The notes: a model not told the origin generated them from the letters alone. Numbered from the stretch's first letter, positions 1 to 9,426 are shown. The stretch: 64,000 nt of DNA from JAEINY01 sp942490535 (GCA_942490535.1 CALNXQ010000005.1:372001-436000), one strand, 5' to 3'. Program-made: numbers and translations.

Positions 1-197
1 AACTGGATCAATTCATTTCCGGAATTGAGCCCGGCTATTTGAAAATACCCGTTCTGTTGAAACAGTACATCAAACAAAATGCGCACATCATCGGCTTTAA
101 TGTTGATCCCAAATTTAACAACTGTCTGGATGGGTTAATGATTGCCGATATCAAAGAGATGCCGGAAGGGACATTTGATTTTCTCTATCGCACATAG
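1..197 (+). CDS. C-terminal fragment of a GNAT/acyltransferase (hemolysin-like, lipid N-acyltransferase family) protein
   Basis: An open frame enters from the left edge (first full codon at base 3) and stops at TAG 195-197, giving the last 64 residues. The motif IPVLLKQYIKQNAHIIGFNV followed by DPKFNNCLDGLMIADI resembles the end of the GNAT-type acyltransferase domain (the OlsB/hemolysin-like group) found in Bacteroidota fused to or next to a PlsC domain. Those proteins make ornithine or glycine lipids. The N-terminus and the catalytic region lie outside the window, so the reaction is inferred from family resemblance only. The gene ends about 30 bases before a strong bidirectional terminator. 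Confidence 0.5.
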   Translation, partial: LDQFISGIEPGYLKIPVLLKQYIKQNAHIIGFNVDPKFNNCLDGLMIADIKEMPEGTFDFLYRT

Positions 198-225
198 CGC
201 ACAACAACGAATGTCAAAAAAATAT

Positions 226-266
226 AACCGCCGGATGTCTCCTCAACAATGACATCCGGCGGTTTT
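226..266. terminator. bidirectional intrinsic terminator
   Basis: A perfect 14-bp stem pairs 226-239 with 251-264 around an 11-base loop. It is flanked by A residues on the left and T residues on the right. It lies between the plus-strand gene ending at 197 and the minus-strand gene ending at 320, so it can serve both convergent transcripts. Confidence 0.8.
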
Positions 267-319
267 CATATCCTTTAAACGCTGACGCGCTCAGGCATCA
301 GCCGCCATCCTGGATCCAA

Positions 320-661
320 TTACAAAATGGTATCAATTAATTCCACAGGACGGGCAATAACAGCCTTTTCACCATTGATTACGATGGGCCGTTCAAGTAA
401 CTGCGGGTATTCCAGCATGGCCAAAATCCATTCTTCGTCGGATAACTCCTTATCTGCGAATTCGGTTTTATAAACCTCTTCACCCTTACGAATGACGTCC
501 AGCGGATGCAGGTCCAATTTCTCCAGTATTTCGCTTAGCTCATCCGGTGTTAAAGGCTCGTCCAGATATTTGATCACTTCCGGTTCAATCCCCTTATCTT
601 CCAGATATTTTAAACCAGCTCTGCTCTTAGAGCAACGTGGATTATGCAATATTTCTATCAT
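320..661 (-). CDS. ArsC/Spx-family reductase, arsenate reductase-like
   Basis: A 113-residue protein with a thioredoxin-type fold. The N-terminal HNPRCSKSR places one active-site cysteine at residue 10, followed by the basic residues expected of ArsC. There is no CxxC, which argues against Spx. The C-terminal RPIVINGEKAVIARP matches the conserved family end. I chose the ATG at 661 because the protein then starts at the conserved MIEILHNPRC; upstream extension runs back into prfB. It begins 10 bases after the prfB stop and is probably co-transcribed with prfB. Family members reduce arsenate using glutaredoxin or thioredoxin, but no ars operon is nearby, so the physiological substrate is uncertain. 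Confidence 0.8.
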   Translation of the reverse strand: MIEILHNPRCSKSRAGLKYLEDKGIEPEVIKYLDEPLTPDELSEILEKLDLHPLDVIRKGEEVYKTEFADKELSDEEWILAMLEYPQLLERPIVINGEKAVIARPVELIDTIL

Positions 662-671
662 GACACAAATT

Positions 672-1779
672 TTAATCTTTACTAAATACTTCCTGGGCCC
701 CAAATTCCATCAGGTAAGCCTTGATGAATCCATCAATGTCGCCATCCAGTACGGCGGATACATTTGAGGTTTCATGCCCGGTACGTACATCTTTCACTAA
801 TTTATAGGGCTGTAGGACATACGAACGGATTTGCGATCCCCATTCAATTTTCATCTTTTGCCCTTCAATCTTATTCTGTGCTTCCAGGCGCTTACGCAAC
901 TCGATCTCGTACAATTGCGATTTCAAAATGCGCATGGCATTCTCTTTATTGCCCAACTGAGAACGCGATTCGGTATTTTCAATGACAATACCTGAAGGTG
1001 CGTGACGCAGACGTACTCCTGTTTCCACTTTATTTACATTCTGTCCACCCGCACCACCCGAACGAAAGGTCTCCCAGGTAATTTCCGACGGATTAATTTC
1101 AATCTCAATGGTATCATCAATCAGTGGTATGACATACACCGAGGTAAAAGACGTCATGCGCTTGTTGGCCGCATTAAAGGGTGACAAGCGCACTAAGCGA
1201 TGCACGCCATTTTCACTTTTCAGGAAACCAAAGGCAAAATCGCCTTCAAACTGCAGCGATACGGTTTTAATTCCCGCATCATCACCCGGCTGATAATTGA
1301 CTTCCTTCACTTTATAGCCATGGGCTTCGCCCCAACGCAGATACATCCGCATGAGCATTTCAGCCCAGTCCTGACTTTCCGTACCCCCGGCGCCGGCATT
1401 AATTTTCAACACCGCACCCATCTTATCCTCTTCGCGACGCAACATGTTTTTGAGCTCCACTTTTTCAATCAACTCCAGCGTTAATTGATATTGCTCCTCC
1501 ACATCGCCTTCCTCCGCATCACCGGATTTGTGAAAATCATACAAAATTTGCAAATCATCCACCGCCGTCTTGACCTCTTCATAGTCATTGACCCAGCTTT
1601 TGAGTTCGCGTAAGCTCTTCATCTGCACCTCTGCTTTTTTGGCATCGTCCCAAAAGTCGGGTGCCTGAGAACGCAGATCTTCTTCTTCTATTTGGATTTT
1701 TTTACGATCGATGTCAAAGATACCCCCTTAGCGCATGCTCGCGCCCAGCTACATCTTTTAATTGGTCTTGTGAAATCAT
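672..1779 (-). CDS. prfB: peptide chain release factor 2, with programmed +1 frameshift
   Basis: RF2 releases nascent proteins at UGA and UAA. The first 21 codons start at ATG 1777-1779 (MISQDQLKDV) and end at an in-frame TGA (1714-1716). Skipping one base restores the frame through to 672 and gives about 368 residues, the usual RF2 length. The main frame carries the anticodon-mimic tripeptide SPF (about residues 199-201) and the peptidyl-tRNA hydrolysis motif GGQ inside SGGAGGQNVNK (about 244-246). A promoter lies at 1800-1829. The arsC-like gene follows after 10 bases. An annotation starting at the internal GTG near 1628 would miss about 50 N-terminal residues. Confidence 0.95.
1714..1728 (-). 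promoter_or_regulatory. RF2 programmed +1 ribosomal frameshift site
   Basis: Read on the minus strand, the site is AGGGGG TAT CTT TGA C. It has the classical elements: a Shine-Dalgarno-like purine run three bases before the slippery CTT, the in-frame TGA, and a following C that weakens termination. Known RF2 autoregulation: low RF2 lets the ribosome shift +1 and make more RF2. Confidence 0.95.
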
Positions 1780-1799
1780 AGTTTAATTCGTTTAAGACA

Positions 1800-1829
1800 C
1801 AAAGGTATAAAATTGAAGGTAGTTGCCAA
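1800..1829 (-). promoter_or_regulatory. Bacteroidota-type promoter of prfB
   Basis: On the minus strand, a -33 TTG (1827-1829) is followed by exactly 19 bases and a -7 TACCTTTG (1800-1807). This fits the TTTG-N19-21-TAnnTTTG consensus. The predicted transcript starts near 1793, about 14 bases before the prfB ATG. Confidence 0.75.
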
Positions 1830-1862
1830 TAAAGAGACAGGCACATTGTTACATTTAACCAT

Positions 1863-2042
1863 AACGTACTTTTGCATGACATTGTGGCGCTTTTAACCCT
1901 TGCGCAGTGCTTTTATAGCTTTGTGCACCGTCTTTACCTGACATTGTGGCGCTTTTAGACCTTTCTGCAGTGCTCCGGAGCCTTTGCGCAGTGCCTTTAC
2001 GCCTTTCTGCAGTGCTTCGGATTGATTTTGCAACGGTTCTTA
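1863..2042. repeat. 21-bp-period degenerate tandem array (array 1)
   Basis: About eight or nine units have equivalent positions at roughly 1870, 1891, 1911, 1932, 1953, 1974, 1995, 2016 and 2037; one step is 20 bp and the rest are 21. Units resemble GCGCAGTGCCTTTACGCCTTT or CTGCAGTGCTCCGGAGCCTTT. Two longer exact copies sit inside it: TGACATTGTGGCGCTTTTA at 1877-1895 and 1939-1957, and CCTTTCTGCAGTGCT at 1960-1974 and 2002-2016. Plus-strand frames checked contain stops, so it is not obviously coding. It fills most of the 338-base prfB/metF gap, between the prfB promoter and the metF terminator. Confidence 0.8.
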
Positions 2043-2082
2043 GGCGGTCTGAAGGCGATGCAGGGCATTAAAAGAATGCTGT

Positions 2083-2110
2083 AAAAAGACCTGCACAAAC
2101 AGGTCTTTTT
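2083..2110. terminator. intrinsic terminator downstream of metF
   Basis: An 11-bp stem, AAAAAGACCTG (2083-2093) with CAGGTCTTTTT (2100-2110), has a 6-base loop. It is symmetrical, with A/T tracts on both sides. It lies just after the minus-strand metF stop at 2118. Confidence 0.8.
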
Positions 2111-2117
2111 ATGCACT

Positions 2118-3071
2118 TTAATAAATGGCTTGAGCTACTTTCCGGGTACTATGGGTAGCCATCATGGTGTAAAAATGAAGAATGGGCACTTTGTGTGCCA
2201 TGAGTTCCCTGGCTTGCTGAATACACCACTCCACGCCCACTTGCTTCACAGCTTCATCATCCTTGCATTTGCGCAATTCTTTGGCAAAGGCTTCGGGAAT
2301 ATCCACATGAAAGATTTTGGGCAGCACATTCAATTGGTTTTTCACCGTAATGGGTTTCAATCCCGGAACAATGGGAACATTTATTCCCATGGCCCGGCAT
2401 TTATCTACAAACTCAAAGTACTTCGTGTTATCGAAAAACATTTGGGTGACGATGTATTCGGCTCCGGCATCTACTTTTTGTTTCAACCAATAAAGATCGG
2501 AATCCATATTAGGGGCTTCCTCATGTTTTTCGGGATACCCGGCCACACCATAACTAAATGGTGTTTCGAATGCATCCATTAGAGTCCCATCAAGGAACTT
2601 ACCCTGGTTTTGATCATTGATCTGGTGAATCAGGTAAATGGCATAATTATTACCTTCCTCTTCAGGCCTAAAGAAACGGTTGGATTGTGAATTATCACCC
2701 CGCAATACCAACACATCATGAATGCCCAGGAAATTCAGATCAATCAAAGCATATTCGGTCTCGCTTTTGGTAAATCCACTGCAGATAATGTGTGGAACCA
2801 CGTTAATCCCGTACTTGTGCTGGATGGATGCCGCCACCGCCACAGTACCTGGTCGTTTACGAGTCACACGGCGTTCAAACAATCCCTTTTCCAGGTCTTT
2901 ATAAACCACCTCATCACGATGTGAGGTAATATTTATATACAGGGGATTAAATTCTTTCAACAGGTCAATATTTTTAAAGACCCGGTCAATATCATTGCCT
3001 TTCAATGGTGGCAATAGTTCAAAAGAAAAACCGGTTTCTTTTGAATTGTTAATAAGTTCGGCAACGGTCAT
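2118..3071 (-). CDS. metF: methylenetetrahydrofolate reductase
   Basis: A 317-residue cytoplasmic TIM-barrel flavoprotein that reduces 5,10-methylene-THF to 5-methyl-THF, the methyl donor for MetH. The start SFELLPPLKG, the ITSHRDE segment, the VLRGDN motif and the VTQMFFDN segment are typical of MetF. The length is normal for bacterial MetF. It lies 87 bases downstream of metH on the same strand with a perfect hairpin between them, and is followed by a terminator. The two products catalyse consecutive steps, so an operon is likely. Confidence 0.95.
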   Translation of the reverse strand: MTVAELINNSKETGFSFELLPPLKGNDIDRVFKNIDLLKEFNPLYINITSHRDEVVYKDLEKGLFERRVTRKRPGTVAVAASIQHKYGINVVPHIICSGFTKSETEYALIDLNFLGIHDVLVLRGDNSQSNRFFRPEEEGNNYAIYLIHQINDQNQGKFLDGTLMDAFETPFSYGVAGYPEKHEEAPNMDSDLYWLKQKVDAGAEYIVTQMFFDNTKYFEFVDKCRAMGINVPIVPGLKPITVKNQLNVLPKIFHVDIPEAFAKELRKCKDDEAVKQVGVEWCIQQARELMAHKVPILHFYTMMATHSTRKVAQAIY

Positions 3072-3104
3072 CTGGTAGTGTTTTGGTGGTGGATTTTACG
3101 GCAA

Positions 3105-3132
3105 GGCACATCGGGTAATAACCCGATGTGCC
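3105..3132. other. perfect 12-bp hairpin in the metH-metF gap
   Basis: GGCACATCGGGT (3105-3116) pairs fully with ACCCGATGTGCC (3121-3132) around an AATA loop. On the transcribed minus strand the sequence after the stem is not T-rich, so it is a poor intrinsic terminator. It could be an mRNA-processing or stability element that sets different MetH and MetF levels. Confidence 0.6.
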
Positions 3133-3158
3133 CCCATTGTTTTATTCTGAATTGAACG

Positions 3159-6100
3159 CTACTTGTATCCTAAATTGAGGGGAATCCATTTCTCCACATC
3201 TTCAATGGTGGTTCCCTTCCGTTTGGCAATATCTTCCACCTGATCTTTCATGATTTTTCCAACTCCAAAATAGATGGCATCGGGATGAGCCAGGTAAATA
3301 CCACTCACCGATGCATTGGGATACATGCTATAGTGCTCGGTTAAAGTAATGCCGGCGTTCTCTTCAGCCTGCAACAGATCGAATAGCTGACGCTTTTCAC
3401 TGTGATCAGGACACGCCGGATAACCCAATGCCGGACGAATGCCCCGGTAACGCTCACGGATGAAATTCTCCGTATCAAACTCCTCTTCCGGCGCATATCC
3501 CCAAAACTCTTTACGTACGCGGAAATGCAACAACTCAGCAAATGCTTCGGCCAGGCGATCAGCCAGCGACTTCAGCAGGATACTGCTGTAATCGTCATGA
3601 TCTGCCTCAAATTGTTCAATCCATTTCTCAATGCCCAATCCGGCAGTCACTGCAAAACCGCCAATGTGATCAAAGCGCTTACTGCCTTTGGGAGCTACAT
3701 AATCACTTAAGCAATGAAAGATTTCCTTGCCCGGTTTATCTTGTTGTTCGCGAATAAAGTGAAAGGTTTCCAACACTTCCTGACGCGACTCATCGGTATA
3801 TACTTCGATGTCATCTCCAACACTATTGGCCGGGAAAATACCAAATACGGCATTGGCCTGCAGCATTTTTTCACGTTCAATGCGATCCAGCATCTGCACC
3901 GAATCAGCATATAGCTTTAAGGCTTCTTCCGCCTTGGCAATGGCTTCTTCAGTTTTGAAACGCTCCATCCATTTGGCCTTGGAGGCAGCATCCTGCACCT
4001 GTTCAATACCTTTGTAATTACCGGTTAATCGCCAGGCCTGAAAGAAGAAGGTCCAATCAATGAACTTTCTAATTTCACAAATGGAATAATCCTGTAATAC
4101 TTTCAAACCAGTTTCTGATGGAAGTTGTAAAATAGTACTCTTCCAATCAATTGCATGCTTTTTGTTTTGGGCTTCTTCAAGTGATAACATCTTTATCTCC
4201 TTTTTAGAACTGTTTCTATCGCGTAATCCCTGGTATTCGCTTTTCACTCCCTTCACAAAGTTATCCTTCTCTTTCTTGGAAAGCAAGGCACTCACCACCT
4301 GAACACTCTTAGAGGCATCCTTCACATGTACCACCGCATTGGTGTATTCAGGCTCAATCTTAACTGCCGTATGAATTTTAGAGGTGGTGGCACCGCCAAT
4401 CATTAAGGGCAAATCCAACCCTCTTTTTTGCATTTCTTTGGCTACACTCACCATCTCCTCCAACGAAGGCGTAATCAGTCCACTCAAGCCAATGATATCC
4501 ACCTTGTGCTCAATGGCAGCCTGCAATATTTTCTCAGTCGGCACCATGACCCCCAGGTCAATCACCTCGTAATTATTACAAGCCAGAATCACGCCCACAA
4601 TGTTTTTACCAATGTCATGTACATCACCCTTTACAGTGGCCATCAATATTTTTCCGGCCGAGGTACCTCCCGAACCGGCAGCTTCTTTTTCGGCTTCAAT
4701 AAAAGGTTGTAGAAAAGAGACGGCTTTTTTCATCACCCGGGCGGTTTTCACTACTTGAGGTAAGAACATTTTTCCGGATCCGAATAAATCGCCAACAATA
4801 TCCATGCCCTTCATCAAGGGTTGTTCAATGATGTCCAATGAAAATTCATAATTCTGACGTGCTTCGGCTAAATCTTCTTCTAAAAAATCAGGAATCCCCT
4901 TGATGAGACAATAGGCCAATCGATCGTCCAGATTTTTTTCACGCCAGGCGAGACGGTCATCCACTTTTCCTTCCGCTTTCTGATCTTTCACTTTTTCAGC
5001 ATATTCAATCAGTCGCTCGGTGGCATCCTCCCGCCGATTTAAGATGACGTCTTCCACCCGCTCCAACAGATCTTTGGGAATATCATCATAAATTTGAAGC
5101 ATGGCCGGATTGACAATACCCATGTCCATCCCTACTTGAATGGCATGGTACAAAAAGGCCGAATGCATGGCTTCGCGCACTAAATCATTTCCACGGAACG
5201 AAAAAGACAGATTACTCACCCCTCCACTGACCTTCGCATAGGGTAAGTTCGCTTTAATCCACCGGGTGGCATTGATGAAATCCACCGCGTAATTATTATG
5301 CTCTTCGATGCCGGTGGCAATGGCTAAAATATTCGGATCGAAAATGATGTCTTCAGGCGGAAAATTAATTTTTTCGGTTAATAAGCGGTAAGCCCGCTCA
5401 CATATTTCGATGCGGCGCTGATAGGTATCGGCCTGACCCGTTTCGTCAAAGGCCATCACCACCACCGCTGCCCCATATTCTTTAATTTTGGTGGCCTGCT
5501 CTAAAAATTGTGCTTCCCCCTCTTTCAAGCTGATGGAGTTCACTACTGCTTTACCTTGCAAACATTTCAGACCAGCTTCCAGTACGTCCCATTTAGAACT
5601 ATCCACCATCACAGGCAAGCGGGCAATATCCGGTTCAGAAGCCATCATGTTCAAAAAGGTCACCATCTCTTTTTTCGCATCCAGCATGGCATCATCCATA
5701 TTCACATCGATGATTTGAGCTCCCCCTTCCACTTGATCACGGGCAATGGTTAGTGCTTCTTCATATTTTTCCTCCCGGATTAAACGGGCAAACTTACGCG
5801 AACCGGCTACATTGGTGCGTTCCCCAACGTTAATGAAATTGAACTCTTTGGTGAAAGAGAGTGCTTCCAATCCACTCAAGCGAGTAACGTGCTCATTTTT
5901 TGCCTCTTTGTGCACCTTGGCCTGCTCGATCATTTTGGCAAACTCGCGAATGTGATCCGGCGTGGTGCCACAACAGCCACCCAAAATATTCACTAAACCA
6001 TTATCCAGGTATTCTTTCACCTGGGGCGCCATTTGCAGCGGTGTTTCATCGTATTCACCAAACTGATTGGGCAAACCGGCGTTGGGATAAGCACTGATTT

Positions 6101-6902
6101 TGAAAGGGGCTTTACGTCCTAATTCTTCGATATAAGGCTGTAAATCCTTGGCTCCAAAGGAGCAGTTTAAACCAATGGACAAGAGGTCGACATGCGAAAC
6201 TGCATTTAGGAAAGCCTCCATGGTTTGACCCGACAAGGTGCGTCCACTGGCATCGGCTACCGTAGCGGACACCATCACCGGCATTTTCTCTATGCCTCGT
6301 ACCTTAAGCTCCTCATTGATGGCAAAAAGAGCCGCTTTGGCATTTAAGGTATCAAAGATGGTCTCCACCAGGAAGAGATCGACACCGCCATCCAGCAGTC
6401 CTTTCACTTGCTCGCGGTAGGCATCTTTCAAATCATCAAAGGTAATGGCGCGATAGCCGGGATTATTCACATCAGGTGACAGAGAAGCGGTTTTATTGGT
6501 AGGCCCGATGGCTCCGGCAACAAAACGCGGTTTTTCTGCTGAATGCATCATCTCAGCTGCTTCTCGTGCCAATTGGGCCGACTGCACATTCAATTCATAC
6601 ACCACACTTTCAGCAGCGTAATCAGCTTGTGAAACGGAAGTGGCATTGAATGTATTGGTTTCAATGATGTCAGAACCGGCTTCCAGATACTGCAGGTGAA
6701 TCCCCTTAATAATTTCCGGTTGGGTAATGGATAATAAATCATTATTGCCCTTTAGAGAAGATGGGTGATCTTTAAAACGTTCCCCACGGAAATCTTCCTC
6801 TTCCAGCTTGTGGTTCTGGATGAGACTTCCCATGGCTCCATCGAGCAATAATACTCGCTCTTTAACGACCTTATATAATAATTCGGTGCGCGTCATATGC
6901 AA
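3159..6902 (-). CDS. metH: cobalamin-dependent methionine synthase
   Basis: A full-length 1247-residue MetH, which transfers the methyl group of 5-methyl-THF to homocysteine through cobalamin. Domains in order: homocysteine-binding barrel (about 10-330, zinc ligands C247, C310, C311 in GLNCSFG and GGCCGTTPDH); pterin barrel (about 350-620, FINVGERTN); cap (about 650-740); B12 domain with DVHDIGKN and the cobalt-ligating H762; C-terminal AdoMet reactivation domain with RPALGYPACPDH. The start could be the first ATG (6902) or the third codon (6896). The 287-base upstream gap showed no cobalamin or SAM riboswitch I could recognise. metF follows. Confidence 0.97.
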   Translation of the reverse strand: MHMTRTELLYKVVKERVLLLDGAMGSLIQNHKLEEEDFRGERFKDHPSSLKGNNDLLSITQPEIIKGIHLQYLEAGSDIIETNTFNATSVSQADYAAESVVYELNVQSAQLAREAAEMMHSAEKPRFVAGAIGPTNKTASLSPDVNNPGYRAITFDDLKDAYREQVKGLLDGGVDLFLVETIFDTLNAKAALFAINEELKVRGIEKMPVMVSATVADASGRTLSGQTMEAFLNAVSHVDLLSIGLNCSFGAKDLQPYIEELGRKAPFKISAYPNAGLPNQFGEYDETPLQMAPQVKEYLDNGLVNILGGCCGTTPDHIREFAKMIEQAKVHKEAKNEHVTRLSGLEALSFTKEFNFINVGERTNVAGSRKFARLIREEKYEEALTIARDQVEGGAQIIDVNMDDAMLDAKKEMVTFLNMMASEPDIARLPVMVDSSKWDVLEAGLKCLQGKAVVNSISLKEGEAQFLEQATKIKEYGAAVVVMAFDETGQADTYQRRIEICERAYRLLTEKINFPPEDIIFDPNILAIATGIEEHNNYAVDFINATRWIKANLPYAKVSGGVSNLSFSFRGNDLVREAMHSAFLYHAIQVGMDMGIVNPAMLQIYDDIPKDLLERVEDVILNRREDATERLIEYAEKVKDQKAEGKVDDRLAWREKNLDDRLAYCLIKGIPDFLEEDLAEARQNYEFSLDIIEQPLMKGMDIVGDLFGSGKMFLPQVVKTARVMKKAVSFLQPFIEAEKEAAGSGGTSAGKILMATVKGDVHDIGKNIVGVILACNNYEVIDLGVMVPTEKILQAAIEHKVDIIGLSGLITPSLEEMVSVAKEMQKRGLDLPLMIGGATTSKIHTAVKIEPEYTNAVVHVKDASKSVQVVSALLSKKEKDNFVKGVKSEYQGLRDRNSSKKEIKMLSLEEAQNKKHAIDWKSTILQLPSETGLKVLQDYSICEIRKFIDWTFFFQAWRLTGNYKGIEQVQDAASKAKWMERFKTEEAIAKAEEALKLYADSVQMLDRIEREKMLQANAVFGIFPANSVGDDIEVYTDESRQEVLETFHFIREQQDKPGKEIFHCLSDYVAPKGSKRFDHIGGFAVTAGLGIEKWIEQFEADHDDYSSILLKSLADRLAEAFAELLHFRVRKEFWGYAPEEEFDTENFIRERYRGIRPALGYPACPDHSEKRQLFDLLQAEENAGITLTEHYSMYPNASVSGIYLAHPDAIYFGVGKIMKDQVEDIAKRKGTTIEDVEKWIPLNLGYK

Positions 6903-7189
6903 TAACAGTTAAAATTATGTGGTTAATGTTTGCTGTGTTTTTACACTTCAACTCCGGAGAGCAGGTAAAGAATGTTTTGCTTCAACAAATAACACATCAT
7001 CAATCGTGATGGTTGCAAGCTGAATTTACAAAATTAACACATTTTTATCCAAAAAGCTGAACTTTAAAGAACTGGTTGGATTATTTTCAGAGTTATTGAT
7101 TTACGGACACTAAGAAATAAGCCACTATAGCCGGAAGAGTACTTGCTGTGTGCAGGAGATGCCTCCCGGCTTCGCCTAATTCCTTCTGA

Positions 7190-8554
7190 TTAAAGCAACA
7201 TGGAAAAAAACAGGCTCCCAATAGAAAAGTAGATAAACATCCCAATGATGTCATTCAGTGTTGTGACAAAGGGGCCGGTAGCGACTGCCGGATCGATCTT
7301 TAATTTTTTGAGCAATAAGGGTACAAACGTACCGAACAGACTGGCAAAAATAACCACCGAGAATAATGCTGAACTCACTGTAGCCGTTAACGCCAAACTC
7401 GCACCATCGAATTTATTGTAAATAAAGATAAGGAGAGATAGAATTGTTGCATTCATTAAAGCGATCAATAATTCCTTGAGAAGTTTTCCCCAGGTGGTAT
7501 CTAAACCAAGCGATCCACTGGCCAGAGATTGGACTATAATAGCAGATGATTGAATCCCCACATTACCACCCATCGCACCAATCAAACCAATAAAAAAGGC
7601 TAATTGGGGATACATATCAATAATGGGTTCAAAACCACCAACTACACGAGCTCCTAAAATACCCCCCACTAAACCGATCAGTAACCATGGAATACGTGCC
7701 CGGGTGTGAATCCATACGTTATCTGACAGCTCCACATCTTCGGTGATACCGGATGCTAACTGGTAATCCTTCTCTGCTTCTTCACGAATCACATCCACCA
7801 CATCATCGATGGTAATGCGTCCCACCAGTCGGCCCACGGAATCAATGACCGGTAAGGCTACCAGGTCATACTTGTCCATGATGTTACTGACCTCTTCACT
7901 CTCCACATCCACCTTTACAGAGATCACGTCTTCGTTATAAATATCTTTTACAGTGATATCCACCGGACTTAACAACATCCGTTTCAAGGATAAGGTGCCC
8001 TTTAAAATACCATCATTATCTACTACATACACATAATATACCTCATCGACCTCTTCGGCCTGGCGCCGCATACTACGCAAACAAGTGGGGATCGACCAAT
8101 TCTCCTTAACTTTGATCAGCTCTTTGGCCATCAAACCACCGGCCGTATCCTCATCGTAGGCCAACAGGTCGGCAATATCACCGGCTGCGGAGACATCCTC
8201 AATGTGGGAGAGGACTTCCTGCTGTCGGTCATCATCCAATTCACCCAATACATCAGCCGCATCATCCGAATCCATCTTGTCGATGAATCGTTTGGCAATG
8301 ACTTCACTGGGCAGACTCACCAAAAACTTCTTCCGGTCGTCTTCTTCCAGCTCGGTTAACACATCAGCCGCCGTATCATCATCCATTAAAAAATAGAGGA
8401 ACTTGGCTTCATCAATGGTTAACTCTTCATAGATCTCTGCAATATCGGCAGGGTGCAACTCATTCAGGAGAGCTGAAATAGATTCTTCATCCTTCCCGGC
8501 AATAAGTGAACGCAAGTTCTCAATATACTCCCTTGTCAATTCAAAATTTACCAT
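7190..8554 (-). CDS. mgtE: magnesium transporter MgtE
   Basis: A 454-residue inner-membrane Mg2+ channel. The N-terminal half is the acidic superhelical MgtE_N domain (about 10-130, many DDD and ELDD stretches). A CBS pair follows (about 135-255, including DLVALPVIDSVGRLVGRITI), then a connecting helix and five membrane segments (about 285-454). The pore region contains the family signature near GPFVTTLNDIIGMFIYFSIG. Known family behaviour: the cytosolic domains sense Mg2+ and close the pore. It begins 21 bases after the rsmA stop and probably shares its transcript. Confidence 0.95.
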   Translation of the reverse strand: MVNFELTREYIENLRSLIAGKDEESISALLNELHPADIAEIYEELTIDEAKFLYFLMDDDTAADVLTELEEDDRKKFLVSLPSEVIAKRFIDKMDSDDAADVLGELDDDRQQEVLSHIEDVSAAGDIADLLAYDEDTAGGLMAKELIKVKENWSIPTCLRSMRRQAEEVDEVYYVYVVDNDGILKGTLSLKRMLLSPVDITVKDIYNEDVISVKVDVESEEVSNIMDKYDLVALPVIDSVGRLVGRITIDDVVDVIREEAEKDYQLASGITEDVELSDNVWIHTRARIPWLLIGLVGGILGARVVGGFEPIIDMYPQLAFFIGLIGAMGGNVGIQSSAIIVQSLASGSLGLDTTWGKLLKELLIALMNATILSLLIFIYNKFDGASLALTATVSSALFSVVIFASLFGTFVPLLLKKLKIDPAVATGPFVTTLNDIIGMFIYFSIGSLFFSMLL

Positions 8555-8575
8555 AATGCAGAGGTATTACTAATG

Positions 8576-9367
8576 CTACTCGTTTTGTTTTCTTGGGTTT
8601 TCCTGCACCAAACGGGTGAGTTCAATAAAATCCTGGACACTCATTTGCTCCGGTCGGCGCGTCAGAAAATCATGGTCACCAATGGCCTCGCGATCAAAAT
8701 CAATGGCCTTAAGGGAATTGCGAATGGCCTTACGGCGCTGATTAAAAACGGCTTTCACAACCCGGACAAAGAGTTTTTCGTCACACCCAATCGTTTCTAC
8801 ATCATTGCGCACCAACCGGATGACCGCTGATTTCACCTTTGGAGGAGGCGTAAATACGTGCTCATGAACCGTAAAAAGATACTCAATATCGTAGAATGCC
8901 TGCAGCAAAACACTTAAGATGCCATAGGTTTTGGAGCCTGGTCCGGCAGCCAGTCGTTCAGCCACTTCCTTTTGAATCATGCCCACCACTTGTGGAATCA
9001 GATTCCGATGCTCAAACACTCTAAAAAAGATAGGTCCGGTGATATTATAGGGGAAATTCCCGATCAAGGAGAACGGTTCCGTATACAATTGGGTTAAATC
9101 CAACTTTAGAAAATCACCAAAGATAATGCCCGATTGCAACTCCGGGAAATGTTCTTTCAAATAATCCACAGACTCCGTATCAATTTCAATCACCCGAAAA
9201 TCAATTTCCGGTCGTTGCACCAAATAACGAGTGAGTACGCCCATCCCCGGCCCTACCTCCAACACCTTTTTAGGCGTATCGGTCAGGCTCTCCACAATCT
9301 GTTGCGCAATGTTCTGATCATTGAGAAAGTGCTGCCCCAGATGTTTTTTCGCTTTTACCCGTGTCAT
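8576..9367 (-). CDS. rsmA: 16S rRNA (adenine1518/1519-N6) dimethyltransferase
   Basis: A 263-residue enzyme (KsgA) that dimethylates two adjacent adenines near the 3' end of 16S rRNA, using SAM, during 30S maturation. The start motif KKHLGQHFLND, the SAM-binding VLEVGPGMGVLTRYL and the catalytic NFPYN (within IGNFPYNITGPIFF) are all present. Length is normal. It is divergent from the membrane protein at 9542 and is followed by mgtE. Confidence 0.95.
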   Translation of the reverse strand: MTRVKAKKHLGQHFLNDQNIAQQIVESLTDTPKKVLEVGPGMGVLTRYLVQRPEIDFRVIEIDTESVDYLKEHFPELQSGIIFGDFLKLDLTQLYTEPFSLIGNFPYNITGPIFFRVFEHRNLIPQVVGMIQKEVAERLAAGPGSKTYGILSVLLQAFYDIEYLFTVHEHVFTPPPKVKSAVIRLVRNDVETIGCDEKLFVRVVKAVFNQRRKAIRNSLKAIDFDREAIGDHDFLTRRPEQMSVQDFIELTRLVQENPRKQNE

Positions 9368-9426
9368 ATTTGAAATATCTAATGATTCAACCTCACTGGC
9401 AATGTTCTTTACGTCCAGTCATTTTG

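Noticed and set aside
1688..1882. Small minus-strand frame over the prfB leader
   Set aside because: It is a shadow of the RF2 leader in another frame.
6903..7189. Cobalamin or SAM riboswitch upstream of metH
   Set aside because: No B12-box or SAM-I/SAM-II core could be recognised on the minus strand. A TAATTTTG-like -7 exists but with a wrongly spaced -33.
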